Translations under genes and position numbers: made by a program
Assembly: GCA_030603445.1 (NCBI GenBank)
Contig: JAUVXU010000007.1
Coordinates: 1-64,000, forward strand
Reading direction: 5' to 3'
Origin: Methanomicrobia archaeon
GTDB taxonomy: Archaea; Methanobacteriota_B; Thermococci; Methanofastidiosales; NM3
DNA: 64,000 nt
Notes under the pieces: generated by a model
What the model saw: the letters and a program-made list of their open reading frames with translations, nothing else
Told to the model about the DNA's origin: nothing
Database searches by the model: none
Shown here: positions 19,768 through 28,376 of the stretch, one piece after another
Layout of the letters: each line of letters starts with the position of its first letter
How positions within the stretch are numbered: position 1 is the stretch's first letter

Positions 19768-20553
19768 ATGTTTGAAATGGAAGAGGGATTCCCTGAAGTT
19801 GGAAACTTTATTATAGGCACAGTATCGGAAATATTTCCTTACGGGGCAATGGTAACACTTGATGAGTATGGTTTAGAGGGAATGGTGCCAATTAGGGAGA
19901 TCTCTTCAAGCTGGGTCAAAAATATACGAAATCATGTAAAGGAGAATCAAAAGGTCGTTTGCAAAGTATTACGTGTTGATGAGGCCAGACGACATATTGA
20001 TCTATCTTTACGAAAAGTTACAAATCAACAAAAGAAAGTAGCAATACAACGCTATAAGATAAAGAAGAAGGGAAACAAACTCTTGGAGTATTTTGGAACC
20101 CAAAATGGTATTTCATCCGATCAGCTTCAAGACATTTATTATAAGGTTCTTGAAAAATTTCCTTCCGTGTATGAATGTTTTGAGGAAGTAATATCAAAAG
20201 ACAAGAAAGTACTTGATGATTTTGTCCCGCCACAATATGTGGATATATTGCATGAGCTAATAATCTCCAATATCGAATCGCCATTGATAGAAATAAATGG
20301 CGAGATTTCCGTTAATTGCCCAAGTGGGGATGGGGTGCTCGCTATTAAGAATTCTCTTGCACAGGCACGTGATGATAACACTATAGATGATATTTCAGTT
20401 GACATACGTCTTCTTGGATCCCCCCGACATAGTATCAAGATAGTGGCTCCAGACTATAAGCTAGCTGAATCTACACTTGATAACATTGTTACTCAAATTA
20501 CTCGTTCAATTAAATCCTGTGGAGGAGATTGTTCCTTTAAACGTATAAAATAG
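19768..20553 (+). CDS. eif2a: Translation initiation factor aIF2 subunit alpha
   Basis: 261 residues from the ATG at 19768, which is spaced properly from ggagtga; a GTG nine bases earlier is possible. The S1 RNA-binding domain is at the front (V-G-N-F-I-I-G-T-V, G-L-E-G-M-V-P-I-R-E-I-S, H-I-D-L-S-L-R-K-V), followed by the helical domain and the C-terminal alpha-beta domain that docks to aIF2-gamma (S-V-D-I-R-L-L-G-S-P-R-H). Part of the heterotrimer that delivers initiator tRNA. nop10 starts immediately after the stop. Confidence 0.95.
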   Translation: MFEMEEGFPEVGNFIIGTVSEIFPYGAMVTLDEYGLEGMVPIREISSSWVKNIRNHVKENQKVVCKVLRVDEARRHIDLSLRKVTNQQKKVAIQRYKIKKKGNKLLEYFGTQNGISSDQLQDIYYKVLEKFPSVYECFEEVISKDKKVLDDFVPPQYVDILHELIISNIESPLIEINGEISVNCPSGDGVLAIKNSLAQARDDNTIDDISVDIRLLGSPRHSIKIVAPDYKLAESTLDNIVTQITRSIKSCGGDCSFKRIK

Positions 20554-20724
20554 ATGAACGACATGAAGATCCGTAAATGCGTTATTTGTAAGGAGTATAC
20601 TCTGCGAGATAAATGTCCCGTGTGCGGAGGTAAGGCATCAATCGCTAAACCTATAAAATTCTCACCCGAAGATAGATACGCTAACTATAGGCGGAAATGG
20701 AAAAAACAAACTGAAGAGAAGTGA
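20554..20724 (+). CDS. nop10: H/ACA RNP protein Nop10
   Basis: 56 residues, starting on the base after the aIF2-alpha stop. The zinc ribbon R-K-C-V-I-C-K-E-Y-T-L and K-C-P-V-C-G-G-K is complete, followed by the Cbf5-binding linear tail with P-I-K-F-S-P-E-D-R-Y-A-N-Y-R-R-K, a Nop10 hallmark. It is a subunit of the guide-RNA pseudouridine synthase with Cbf5, Gar1 and L7Ae. The aIF2-alpha/nop10/PAC2 order is conserved in many archaea. Confidence 0.95.
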   Translation: MNDMKIRKCVICKEYTLRDKCPVCGGKASIAKPIKFSPEDRYANYRRKWKKQTEEK

Positions 20725-21506
20725 TTTCAGTGAAAAAAACATATATTAAAGATTTTAAAAAAATTGATGCAAAAAAAGTTATGTTCATAGAAGGATTGCC
20801 TGGTATTGGACTTATAGGAAAGTTGGCAGCCGAACACCTTATACAAGAAATTGATGCTGAGAAAATAGCAGAGCTATACTCCCCTCATTTTCCCCATCAA
20901 GCACTTATTAAGGAAGATTCATCCCTTAGGCTAATGAAGAACAAGTTTTACCATGGCAAGGTTGAAGACTTAGATTTGATAATTCTTGTTGGCGATACCC
21001 AACCTTCACCATCAAATTCCTGTGGGCATTATGAGATAGTTTCAACTATATTAGATTATTTGGAACAGTTCGATGTTTCTATGATGTTTACACTTGGTGG
21101 TTACTCTACAGGAGGGGAAGTCATAGAAAAACCTCGTGTTCTGGGGGCTGTTAGCCATTCTGAACTAGTTGAGACGTTCAAGGATAAGGGTATTACATTC
21201 AGAGACGACCCTGGCGCCGCTATTGTTGGAGCCTCAGGACTGCTTTTAGCAATGGGCCGCCAAACTGACAAAAAAGGGGTTTGTCTGCTTGGAGAGTCCC
21301 CCGGATATATGTATATCGACGCCAAGGCTGCGAAAAGTGTTCTTGAAGTGCTGGCAAATCTTCTTGATATAAAGATAGACATGACCGCACTTGAGGAACG
21401 TGCCGTGGAAACAGAGAATCTTATAAAGAAGATTCAAGATATGCAGAGAACCTCTATGTCTCAAAACGTCCCAGATATGGGCAAAGATTTGGGTTATATA
21501 AGGTAA
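20721..21506 (+). CDS. PAC2-family proteasome assembly chaperone homologue
   Basis: 261 residues; GTG at 20721 overlaps the nop10 stop, and a second GTG nine bases later is an alternative. The PAC2 fold is shown by F-I-E-G-L-P-G-I-G-L-I-G-K near residue 22, I-L-V-G-D-T-Q-P-S, L-G-G-Y-S-T-G-G and V-G-A-S-G-L-L-L-A-M-G. Archaeal members (PbaB-like) bind proteasome alpha rings or serve as ATP-independent unfoldases. The C-terminus ends L-G-Y-I-R, near to but not exactly the HbYX proteasome-docking motif. It converges with the dehydrogenase gene, overlapping by 13 bases. Confidence 0.88.
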   Translation: MISVKKTYIKDFKKIDAKKVMFIEGLPGIGLIGKLAAEHLIQEIDAEKIAELYSPHFPHQALIKEDSSLRLMKNKFYHGKVEDLDLIILVGDTQPSPSNSCGHYEIVSTILDYLEQFDVSMMFTLGGYSTGGEVIEKPRVLGAVSHSELVETFKDKGITFRDDPGAAIVGASGLLLAMGRQTDKKGVCLLGESPGYMYIDAKAAKSVLEVLANLLDIKIDMTALEERAVETENLIKKIQDMQRTSMSQNVPDMGKDLGYIR

Positions 21507-22450
21507 TCTTCTTTTTTTACCTTATTTTTTACTTCTTTTTTATTTATGAATCTTCTTACATTCTCACAACAAAATTGTATCATTTCTTCCTTCCACATAT
21601 CGACCATAGCTGCATTATGGGGGGTTATTTGCACGTTAGGAAGCGTTTCAATCGGATATTTCTGCTTCCACCGCTCTTTTTTCTTGGGGTAATGCCACCA
21701 AACATCTATTCCTGCCTTGAATGCAGGATGGTGCAACAGATGTTCATATAGATCTTTTTCATTTACAATCTCGCCTCTTGCTACGTTGACAAGAATGGCA
21801 TTATCTTTCATAGCTTCTAACTCCTTACGTGTGATTACATTTCTTGTTTTTTTTGTAAGGGCTAGTGTTATAATAATATAATCAAGTTGCGGAATTATGT
21901 CATGAAGATTATCTAGCGTTACAGTAACATCGGCATCACTTTCTCCAGAAGTGTTCACTGCATACGTTTTCATACCTAATATCTTTGTTATTGCGCCGAT
22001 GCGTTTCCCAACTGTTCCATATCCTATTATGCCAATGTTTTTTCCAGCAAGCTTCATGTTAAGAGGGGATAATTGTGAAAAAATACCTGATTTTAATGCA
22101 TTTTGATGTATGGTTAGATTTTTTGATAGGGATAATAAGAGTGCGAGTGCATGTTCAGTAACAGATGCTGCGTTACTCCCTGAACCAGAAGCAACTAAAA
22201 TTTTATTTGGAATAATGGAAAAATCAATTCTATCCACTCCAGCAAAAAGAAACTGAATAAAACAGATATTATTCATCTTTGGTATTAGTGGGGCTACCTC
22301 CCTCCATGCTGGAACTAGAAGTATATCGGCCCCGGATATATTGCACACCGGCGGCCCCTCATCAAGGAAATGTAAAGATTGGCCGCTCAATAATCGTTTG
22401 TATAGGGATTTTTCCTTTTTAGTATATTTTCCGCCGATAAAGATTTCCAT
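21494..22450 (-). CDS. D-isomer-specific 2-hydroxyacid dehydrogenase
   Basis: 318 residues. The NAD-binding Rossmann motif G-I-I-G-Y-G-T-V-G-K-R sits near 140; the catalytic arginine lies in L-V-N-V-A-R-G-E-I-V-N; the histidine is in I-T-P-H-N-A-A. The substrate is some D-2-hydroxy acid/2-oxo acid pair; specificity (glyoxylate, phosphoglycerate, formate-like) cannot be read. It lacks the extra regulatory domains of SerA. A GlcD-type 2-hydroxyacid dehydrogenase is encoded elsewhere in the window, so the two could share a substrate (inference). Confidence 0.88.
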   Translation of the reverse strand: MEIFIGGKYTKKEKSLYKRLLSGQSLHFLDEGPPVCNISGADILLVPAWREVAPLIPKMNNICFIQFLFAGVDRIDFSIIPNKILVASGSGSNAASVTEHALALLLSLSKNLTIHQNALKSGIFSQLSPLNMKLAGKNIGIIGYGTVGKRIGAITKILGMKTYAVNTSGESDADVTVTLDNLHDIIPQLDYIIITLALTKKTRNVITRKELEAMKDNAILVNVARGEIVNEKDLYEHLLHHPAFKAGIDVWWHYPKKKERWKQKYPIETLPNVQITPHNAAMVDMWKEEMIQFCCENVRRFINKKEVKNKVKKEDYLI

Positions 22451-22537
22451 ATTAATAATATTGTGATACTACATTATATTATTAATTGTTCTTGAAAAAA
22501 ATATGATCTTGTGGACGATGCGATTGAATTCTTTATA

Positions 22538-23029
22538 TTATAAGAAATCGTTATCTGCCAACCAAGTGTCTATCTGTTCATCGACTTCATCTTGTTTCTT
22601 ATTCATGTACTCTATGATAGATTCGTACTGTTTTGCAAGTTCAGTCTCTTTTAACCATTCCCCAATAGCAACGTTGGCCTCATCTTCTTTTTTCTCAATA
22701 TGCTCTTCGATTTTTCCATAGACTTCCATAAGGTCATTTTTCTCTAACCAATTGTCTATTTGTTCATCATTTAGGTCTTCATCTTGCATATACGCCTCTA
22801 TTTTTTTATATTCGTCTTTACAGCTGTTATCTTCTAGCCATTTGTCAATTGATTTGTTTATTTCTACTTCTTTTTCTTGAATGAATGAATTTATCTTATC
22901 GTAGGATTCCTTAAGGTCATTTTCCTCCAACCAACTGTCTATTTGTTTATCGACTTCATCTTGTCTTGACTGTATGTATTCTATTATCTTGTTTTGTGCT
23001 TCAAGATTCTCTGCAGTGTTATTTTCCAT
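22538..23029 (-). CDS. Five-repeat helical protein (about 31-residue W-L-E repeats)
   Basis: 163 residues if the ATG at 23029 is used; it is eight bases from a ggaggg ribosome-binding site, which itself contains part of an upstream in-frame ATG (23044). Nearly the whole protein is five tandem units of about 31 residues with consensus I-x-x-Y-x-x-x-K-x-D-E-x-x-x-x-I-D-x-W-L-E-x-N-D-L-x-x-x-Y. Each unit predicts as two short helices; the protein is strongly acidic and has no cysteine-rich, membrane or signal segment. I do not recognise the family. An isolated gene, between two intergenic gaps, with its own promoter region. Confidence 0.7.
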   Translation of the reverse strand: MENNTAENLEAQNKIIEYIQSRQDEVDKQIDSWLEENDLKESYDKINSFIQEKEVEINKSIDKWLEDNSCKDEYKKIEAYMQDEDLNDEQIDNWLEKNDLMEVYGKIEEHIEKKEDEANVAIGEWLKETELAKQYESIIEYMNKKQDEVDEQIDTWLADNDFL

Positions 23030-23235
23030 TTTTATTCCCTCCATTCTAATAATTTATATTATAATAGGTATGTTTTGGTAAGAGAGTTAATACGCCTTTT
23101 ATTACTTTTGGTGATTAGTGGGGTTTAGGATAAATTGGATGGATAAAAATATTTTTGTATTTTTAAAAGTTATAAAGAATGTAATCTATATTATTAAATG
23201 ATGTTTTTATTACTATTCAAAAAACCATGCCACAG

Positions 23236-23562
23236 TTAAATTAAAGATACATCTTTCCAAAAATCGGAGTCAAGTTTAAGTTCTTCAGAAGATTTTATCC
23301 ATAAACAAAGTTCATCTAGTTTTTCTTGGACCCACCTTTTTTCTTTTTTTATAGAGTTATACCACAGATATTCTAAATAATGCCCTAGTGTAGGAGGGTA
23401 ATCTACTTGATCCAAGTTTAGCATATCATAGAGGTATGGTTCTCCTCTTTTATCACAGTCGCCACTAATTCCTGCATGTTTTACATACCAACCATTATTT
23501 GTAAATTTGATGCCATAAACATTTTCATGTTTCCACTTGTTTGAATATACTGTAAACTTCAT
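23236..23562 (-). CDS. Small conserved hypothetical protein, cassette-like
   Basis: 108 residues. The core pattern N-N-G-W-Y-V-K-H-A-G-I-S-G-D-C-D-K-R-G-E, followed by Y-P-P-T-L-G-H-Y-L-E-Y-L-W and a C-terminal E-K-L-D-E-L-C-L-W-I-K, resembles a small family I recall from bacterial gene cassettes and immunity-like neighbourhoods; function unknown. The surrounding DNA is very AT-rich and no operon partner is evident. It may have been acquired horizontally, but this is inference only. Confidence 0.6.
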   Translation of the reverse strand: MKFTVYSNKWKHENVYGIKFTNNGWYVKHAGISGDCDKRGEPYLYDMLNLDQVDYPPTLGHYLEYLWYNSIKKEKRWVQEKLDELCLWIKSSEELKLDSDFWKDVSLI

Positions 23563-23618
23563 TTTATTATCACTTTGATTAATTTATATCCGTGGCTATT
23601 GCAATTATGCACTCTTTT

Positions 23619-24182
23619 TTAGATATTTCTATTTTTAAGTGAGAATCCATAGCTGCCTATGATATCTCCTATCGCGTAATATTGGCCTTGTGTATACACT
23701 AGAATGTCCATATTATCCAGGTCAGGTGCATTGTTTTTCAAAATACTGGAATCTATTGCAACATTGACTATCTGTCCTATAAACAGGTCATGGGAGCCTA
23801 TATGTATTGTTTTGTCAAGATAACACTCTATACTGATTGGGCATTCTTTTATGCGAGGGGAGTTGACTTTAGTTGATCTTTCTATGGTAAAATCACATAC
23901 ATCGAATTTAGAATGGTTCCTTCCAGAAATATTTCCGCACAAATCTACTTTCTCTACATCGGAAGCGCGGGGCAAATTTATTACAAAATCTTTGTTCTCA
24001 AGTATCAGGTTGTATGAGTATCTTGAAGGTGTCATAGCTATAGAAACCATTGGAGGATCACGGCATACTGTGGAAGCCCATGCAATTGTTATGATGTTTG
24101 GGTTTTCGAATGTTCCACATGAAACGAGTAGTGCAGGATTTGGAAAAAGCGCTGTAAACGGCGGTACATCTTGCTTTCGCAT
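23619..24182 (-). CDS. Flavin reductase-like (FMN-binding split barrel) protein
   Basis: 187 residues. The split-barrel flavoprotein pattern is clear: N-P-A-L-L-V-S-C-G, N-I-I-T-I-A-W-A-S-T-V-C-R-D-P-P-M-V-S-I-A-M near residues 30-50, then Y-S-Y-N-L-I-L-E-N-K-D-F-V-I-N-L-P, and G-S-H-D-L-F-I-G-Q-I-V-N-V. These proteins bind FMN and act as NAD(P)H:flavin or iron-chelate reductases; archaeal relatives (ferric reductase/flavoredoxin type) carry electrons in anaerobes. No partner gene adjoins. Confidence 0.87.
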   Translation of the reverse strand: MRKQDVPPFTALFPNPALLVSCGTFENPNIITIAWASTVCRDPPMVSIAMTPSRYSYNLILENKDFVINLPRASDVEKVDLCGNISGRNHSKFDVCDFTIERSTKVNSPRIKECPISIECYLDKTIHIGSHDLFIGQIVNVAIDSSILKNNAPDLDNMDILVYTQGQYYAIGDIIGSYGFSLKNRNI

Positions 24183-24222
24183 AATATATCTTTTGAATCA
24201 ATAATATAAAAACTTACGGTAA

Positions 24223-24597
24223 TTATAAAGTGGATTGCCTTTGATATTTATCAAGACCCATTTTTTGATCTCCTAAAAAATAAGACAATATAAATTCCCA
24301 AGCATGTTCATATCCTATCATTGCATTGTCTCTGAAGTTTTGTTTTATCCTACGTTTGCATATTTCTCGTTGATTATTTATCATCTCTGCGGGCAACTGC
24401 GAATTCACAAGTTTATAAAAAATACTGTCTTTTTCTTTGTTAACGCATGCGCCAACAAGTCCATTAAGTGCTAACTGGTATCCCTTTTCATAATTTGACT
24501 CCGGGGATTTAAATGTGGAGAGTATGTCACGGGCCTTAGGAATATCATCTTTTTCAAGAAATCTTACAATAGATATTATGTCTAGTTCTGTAATCAT
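24223..24597 (-). CDS. Hypothetical protein coupled to FAU-1
   Basis: 124 residues, starting in the FAU-1 stop (ATGA), so it is translationally coupled to that ribonuclease-like gene. The sequence predicts all helix: V-R-F-L-E-K-D-D-I-P-K-A-R-D-I-L, then G-Y-Q-L-A-L-N-G-L-V-G-A and a conserved-looking end Y-E-H-A-W-E-F-I-L-S-Y-F-L-G-D. The end suggests a small archaeal family with the K-M-G-L-D-K-Y tail. I do not know its function; the coupling hints at RNA metabolism. Confidence 0.65.
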   Translation of the reverse strand: MITELDIISIVRFLEKDDIPKARDILSTFKSPESNYEKGYQLALNGLVGACVNKEKDSIFYKLVNSQLPAEMINNQREICKRRIKQNFRDNAMIGYEHAWEFILSYFLGDQKMGLDKYQRQSTL

Positions 24598-25973
24598 AGT
24601 ATCTCACTTTCGTCTAAGTTTTTCAATGTGACTGCTTCATTCATTACAATCTCTGCTATTTTTTTTGAGAAAATACCTTCTTCCACACGTTTATAGACAA
24701 CGTCCTCGTTTAGTATCTTAGATACGCCATCAGGATATTTTATGACAGCTGCTTCAAGGTCAACATAGCGAATTTTTGTTGGAAATATTTCTATTGGTGT
24801 GCATATGTTGTAATATTCGCCTTTTATGTTGTTGTTCTTGTCGTAATATACATATTTAAAATGCCATTGTCCTTCTTCCATCTCTGTTAAGGCATAATCT
24901 CCGTTTTCTTTTTTTATGTTTAATCCTTCATAGTAGCCACGTGGAAGAAAATATCGTTTTAGCTTAATATAGGGGGGCGCGTATTTTTTTACTTTGCCAC
25001 CTTCAATATAAATGGGGCGGGCTGCAGGTTTTACATGTTCTAATACAATATCGTCTCCAATCTTTGGGCCTTTTATTTGCCTGAATACAGAATGAAATAT
25101 TTGATCTATAGTTGGAACATCGCACTCTACTTTGATTTTTTCGACGACATCTACTGCAAAAGATACGTCCCTTCCTGATGATTTTAGCATATGATGGAGA
25201 GATAGAGTTGGGGCAATGCTACTTCTTAAGTTGTCAAGTTTTTTCTTTGCAGGGCCCCCGAATATTATATTCATGTGGCTTTTACCTGCTTTAATTATGC
25301 CTGGTTCTTCAAGTTGTGCAAATTTTTCCATGACGTACTCTGCATTGCTTGAAAGCTTTTCTGCTTCACCAAGCAATATTTTCTCTTCCACATATTCAGA
25401 GGACGTCCTCCACAATATACCAAAGTTTTTCTGCTTTGCTTTGTTCCCTATATCAAATAGTCTTCTACGTTCGTTTTCGTCATGTATCTTTCTTGATATT
25501 TTGACATCGTCTTCTGGAATAATCACGCAATACTCTCCGGAGAATGTAATACGCATTGTCAGAATGGGTTTATCATTCATTTCAAGTACTTGTACTAATA
25601 CATCCTCATCTTTTGTGAGTTCGGGCAATATTCCTACGTCCTGTCCAAGGTTAACGATTGATTCGTTATTGGTTTTAATTACCCTGCCTTTGTATATGCC
25701 ATATAAATCGATATTTGATTTTAGGATAAATATGTCAGTGAAAGATTCTTCAAAGTCTTTGGCTATCTTGTTTAAAGATTCCCTGTCCCCGACTAATGAG
25801 ATTCCATTTAAGTCTCTGGAATGTTTTATATCTACATTTGGCGCATCATGCGTTTCTTGATTTGGAAAACGTTCGCGCATTGCGTCTGACATCTGATTTA
25901 CCATATACCCTTTGCTAACTAAGAATTTTGTAAGGGCAGAAGTGTAAATTCCCCTAATCCTTATTATTGTCAT
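24594..25973 (-). CDS. FAU-1 family probable ribonuclease (RNase E/G-related)
   Basis: 459 residues. The ATG at 25973 is chosen because ggtga lies five bases upstream and the product then starts M-T-I-I-R-I-R-G-I-Y, the family's usual beginning. Domains: an S1/RNase E-G-like half with D-L-Y-G-I-Y-K-G-R-V and V-N-L-G-Q-D-V-G-I-L-P, W-R-T-S-S-E, and a C-terminal DUF402 part with Y-I-K-L-K-R-Y-F-L-P-R-G-Y-Y. FAU-1 of Pyrococcus binds AU-rich RNA and is implicated in 5S rRNA processing. It overlaps the upstream coiled-coil gene by 20 bases. Confidence 0.88.
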   Translation of the reverse strand: MTIIRIRGIYTSALTKFLVSKGYMVNQMSDAMRERFPNQETHDAPNVDIKHSRDLNGISLVGDRESLNKIAKDFEESFTDIFILKSNIDLYGIYKGRVIKTNNESIVNLGQDVGILPELTKDEDVLVQVLEMNDKPILTMRITFSGEYCVIIPEDDVKISRKIHDENERRRLFDIGNKAKQKNFGILWRTSSEYVEEKILLGEAEKLSSNAEYVMEKFAQLEEPGIIKAGKSHMNIIFGGPAKKKLDNLRSSIAPTLSLHHMLKSSGRDVSFAVDVVEKIKVECDVPTIDQIFHSVFRQIKGPKIGDDIVLEHVKPAARPIYIEGGKVKKYAPPYIKLKRYFLPRGYYEGLNIKKENGDYALTEMEEGQWHFKYVYYDKNNNIKGEYYNICTPIEIFPTKIRYVDLEAAVIKYPDGVSKILNEDVVYKRVEEGIFSKKIAEIVMNEAVTLKNLDESEIL

Positions 25974-26751
25974 CTTGTTCACCATATTTGTATACTTTTA
26001 TTCCCCCTCGCATTTTGTATTGTAATATTTCATATTGTGCGAGCTCTTCAAGTGCTTCATCTATTCTCTTTTTTGTAATAGGAAGTGTCTTTTCTATAAA
26101 TCTTGGTTCAATCCATGAGACATTTTGTTTGTGTAATTCAATAACCTCTTTTAGGACATGGGCTTCATCATTTTCTAAAAAGTCTGTAGGATTCTTCTTT
26201 ATCATAAGAGATATTTTCTTTTCGCATTTCTCTACTCTACTATTGAGCTGGGCCATATTTTTTGTTAGTTCTTCTGTTTTTGTTGTGATGTTCTGTGTTT
26301 TTTTCTCTTCAATTAGCGGTCTGAAGAGTGATTCAGTTATCTCAGATGCAAGTTCACCAATAAGTAAAGAGAGTACGTATTCTGTACTTGTGATGTTTCG
26401 TTTTAATGATGTTAAATATTTGTTGTAAGTTGTTCTATCCTTTGCAAGGTATGCTTCTTTTAGGGATTCGATTTTCAATAAGATCTGATAGAAATATTTT
26501 GAGAGTTCGGTTGAATCAGTGTATAGATTTTTATTTACAAATAGTGCACTACTTTTTTTTCCAATTTCTTCCATGTTAAAAATTAAGTATGAAAAGGAGT
26601 TGTAAAGCACATTTAGAGTTTCTATTTCGGGCTTATTTAATTCCATTTGTTGTATTAAATCAGTAATTTGTAGAAATTCATTTTTTATGTCCTTTATTTG
26701 ATTTTGTAAAACATCTATTTCATCTTTGTGTAGGGATTTCATATTTTCCAT
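25954..26751 (-). CDS. Coiled-coil protein with C-terminal winged helix
   Basis: 265 residues. The first 190 are long amphipathic helices typical of coiled coils; from about 195 there is a winged-helix-like unit: V-L-K-E-V-I-E-L, I-E-P-R-F-I-E-K-T-L-P-I-T-K-K-R-I-D-E-A and Q-Y-K-M-R-G-G-I-K-V-Y-K-Y as the wing. Probably a DNA-binding or complex-scaffold protein. It overlaps the FAU-1 start, so the three genes down to 24223 form one operon. Family not recognised. Confidence 0.65.
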   Translation of the reverse strand: MENMKSLHKDEIDVLQNQIKDIKNEFLQITDLIQQMELNKPEIETLNVLYNSFSYLIFNMEEIGKKSSALFVNKNLYTDSTELSKYFYQILLKIESLKEAYLAKDRTTYNKYLTSLKRNITSTEYVLSLLIGELASEITESLFRPLIEEKKTQNITTKTEELTKNMAQLNSRVEKCEKKISLMIKKNPTDFLENDEAHVLKEVIELHKQNVSWIEPRFIEKTLPITKKRIDEALEELAQYEILQYKMRGGIKVYKYGEQDDNNKD

Positions 26752-26899
26752 TGTATATCTATTGTTTATTTTTTATATATTAATATTTTGTATTTTTTGT
26801 TTGTTTAATGAACAAAAGAATCAATTAATTATAATTTTCTTGATATTGGCATAATATTCTAATAGTGGAGTAGAACATAACTTCTTTTGGTGACAATAA

Positions 26900-27238
26900 A
26901 TGTCTAAAGAAAAATCGACTAAAAATGTTATTTTATATTATACCCGTGGCATGCATAGTCAGGAGATTGCAGCTAGGCTGCTAATGGACGTATCCTCAGT
27001 AACTGAGATTATTAATGATTATGAAAAAGAAGCAAAAGGAATCATAAAAAATGATAAGCAATACTCTTTCGTATTAGATCAACTTCATAATATTATTATT
27101 GCATTACAAAAAAACATCGAAAGTTTCCTTGAAGAAAAAAAATATATGGAACACAATAGAAGTTATGACAACTTATTATCGGCTATTGAGTTATATATCA
27201 AGGCTTTGGAACTAAAAGAGAAGAAAAAATCAGAATAG
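26900..27238 (+). CDS. Small helix-turn-helix regulator
   Basis: 112 residues; the ATG follows ggtga. Residues 10-45 (Y-Y-T-R-G-M-H-S-Q-E-I-A-A-R-L-L then V-S-S-V-T-E-I-I) make a helix-turn-helix like that of sigma-region-4/resolvase-type proteins. The remaining 65 residues are a charged helix that probably dimerises. It stands alone, divergent from the coiled-coil operon and upstream of a membrane protein, and could regulate either. Confidence 0.65.
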   Translation: MSKEKSTKNVILYYTRGMHSQEIAARLLMDVSSVTEIINDYEKEAKGIIKNDKQYSFVLDQLHNIIIALQKNIESFLEEKKYMEHNRSYDNLLSAIELYIKALELKEKKKSE

Positions 27239-27302
27239 AATTCTTGACAAAAAGTATTAATAACTTTGAGGACAATATTTTTTAGAATTAGGGAGTTAAA
27301 TT

Positions 27303-27683
27303 ATGATAGAGGAAATAATTGGACTTAGCATAGTTCTGTTTATAATTGGTGTTATAATATCTTTTCTGACCTTAGCACTCTTTATATGGTTCGGTGCAAA
27401 AGTTGCATCAATAAAAAATGCATCATACGGTAAAGCATTTTCTGCAGCAATTGCTATCACTATTTTTATTACGATAATAAATATAGTATTTATGACATTA
27501 AATATAGTTAGTAATGGTATTATAGGTGTTTTAATTACTATATTGATAGCTATATGGGTTATAAAGTCTATTTTTTCTACTAATTGGGGAAAAGCATTCA
27601 TAGCGTGGATATTTTCAATAGTTGGCGCTATTTTAGCATGGATTTTCCTGATATTTGTTCTTGGTGCATCCTTTTTGTTCTAA
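27303..27683 (+). CDS. Small four-helix membrane protein
   Basis: 126 residues, preceded by a tagggag ribosome-binding site. Hydrophobic segments at about 5-30, 43-65, 70-90 and 98-124 give four membrane helices, with short polar loops such as K-N-A-S-Y-G-K-A-F and S-T-N-W-G-K-A-F, a weak internal repeat around G-K-A-F. No transporter or enzyme motif is visible. It looks like one of the small archaeal integral membrane families of unknown function. Confidence 0.7.
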   Translation: MIEEIIGLSIVLFIIGVIISFLTLALFIWFGAKVASIKNASYGKAFSAAIAITIFITIINIVFMTLNIVSNGIIGVLITILIAIWVIKSIFSTNWGKAFIAWIFSIVGAILAWIFLIFVLGASFLF

Positions 27684-27823
27684 TCTCTTTTTTTCCTTCT
27701 TCTTCAGAAAAAAAATATTATTTGGAATTTTGTGAAAGATTGTTTCACTTGTTTTAGAAATACTTTTATAATAATTATTTATATTGGTATTTAAAATATT
27801 AAAGATTTTAATAAAGTGTCATG

Positions 27824-27857
27824 TTTTTTGACAATAAATATTTAAATAGTCAAAAAA
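27824..27857 (+). promoter_or_regulatory. Inverted repeat flanking a TATA box upstream of hdr locus 1
   Basis: TTTTTTGAC (27824-27832) and GTCAAAAAA (27849-27857) are perfect inverted repeats of nine bases, separated by aataaatatttaaata, which contains a TATA-like tatttaaata. A second, nested pair TGTCA/TGACA lies at 27817-27833. This is the layout of an archaeal operator around a promoter, about 82 bases before the first gene of the Hdr operon. The regulator is unknown. Confidence 0.5.
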
Positions 27858-27938
27858 AGTGAACGTTTCAATGATTAATAACTTTGTATTATTTAGAAAA
27901 TAAACATTTAGTTTTATGTTAACACACGGTGGACATGT

Positions 27939-28376
27939 ATGTTGAATAGTATACACTCCTGCATGAAATGCGGAACATGTACTGGTTCTTGCCCTTCGGG
28001 TAGGGTCGTATCTTTTAGGACTCGCCAGCTTGTGGAGGAGCATTGTCTTGGTGAGATAGATCTTGATGACATTGCAATATGGTACTGTACTACTTGTTAT
28101 AATTGTATGGAGCGGTGCCCACGAAATATTGATATAACTGATGATATTTTGCGTATTCGTGAGGAAGCATATAAACAAGGAAAAGTCTTACCTCAACACA
28201 AAGATATAATGTCTTATATTTATAGAACGGGGCATGCAGTGCCCATTAATGAGGAGATAAAAGACCTTCGTGAATCATTAGGTTTATCTCGTATTCCGCC
28301 TACGACGCATAAATTCGAGGAAGCGCTCGGAATTGTCAGACTGTTGTTAGAAGAGGGGGGCTTTAATGACAAATGA
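27939..28376 (+). CDS. hdrC: Heterodisulfide reductase subunit C-like (locus 1)
   Basis: 145 residues with two [4Fe-4S] motifs: C-M-K-C-G-T-C-T-G-S-C-P near residue 8 and C-T-T-C-Y-N-C-M-E-R-C-P near 50, the HdrC pattern. HdrC carries electrons between HdrA and HdrB. The ATG has ggtgga upstream. It overlaps the HdrB start by 11 bases and begins the six-gene locus hdrC-hdrB-hdrA-mvhD-frhB-like-fdhA-like. Whether the true acceptor is a heterodisulfide is not known. Confidence 0.92.
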   Translation: MLNSIHSCMKCGTCTGSCPSGRVVSFRTRQLVEEHCLGEIDLDDIAIWYCTTCYNCMERCPRNIDITDDILRIREEAYKQGKVLPQHKDIMSYIYRTGHAVPINEEIKDLRESLGLSRIPPTTHKFEEALGIVRLLLEEGGFNDK

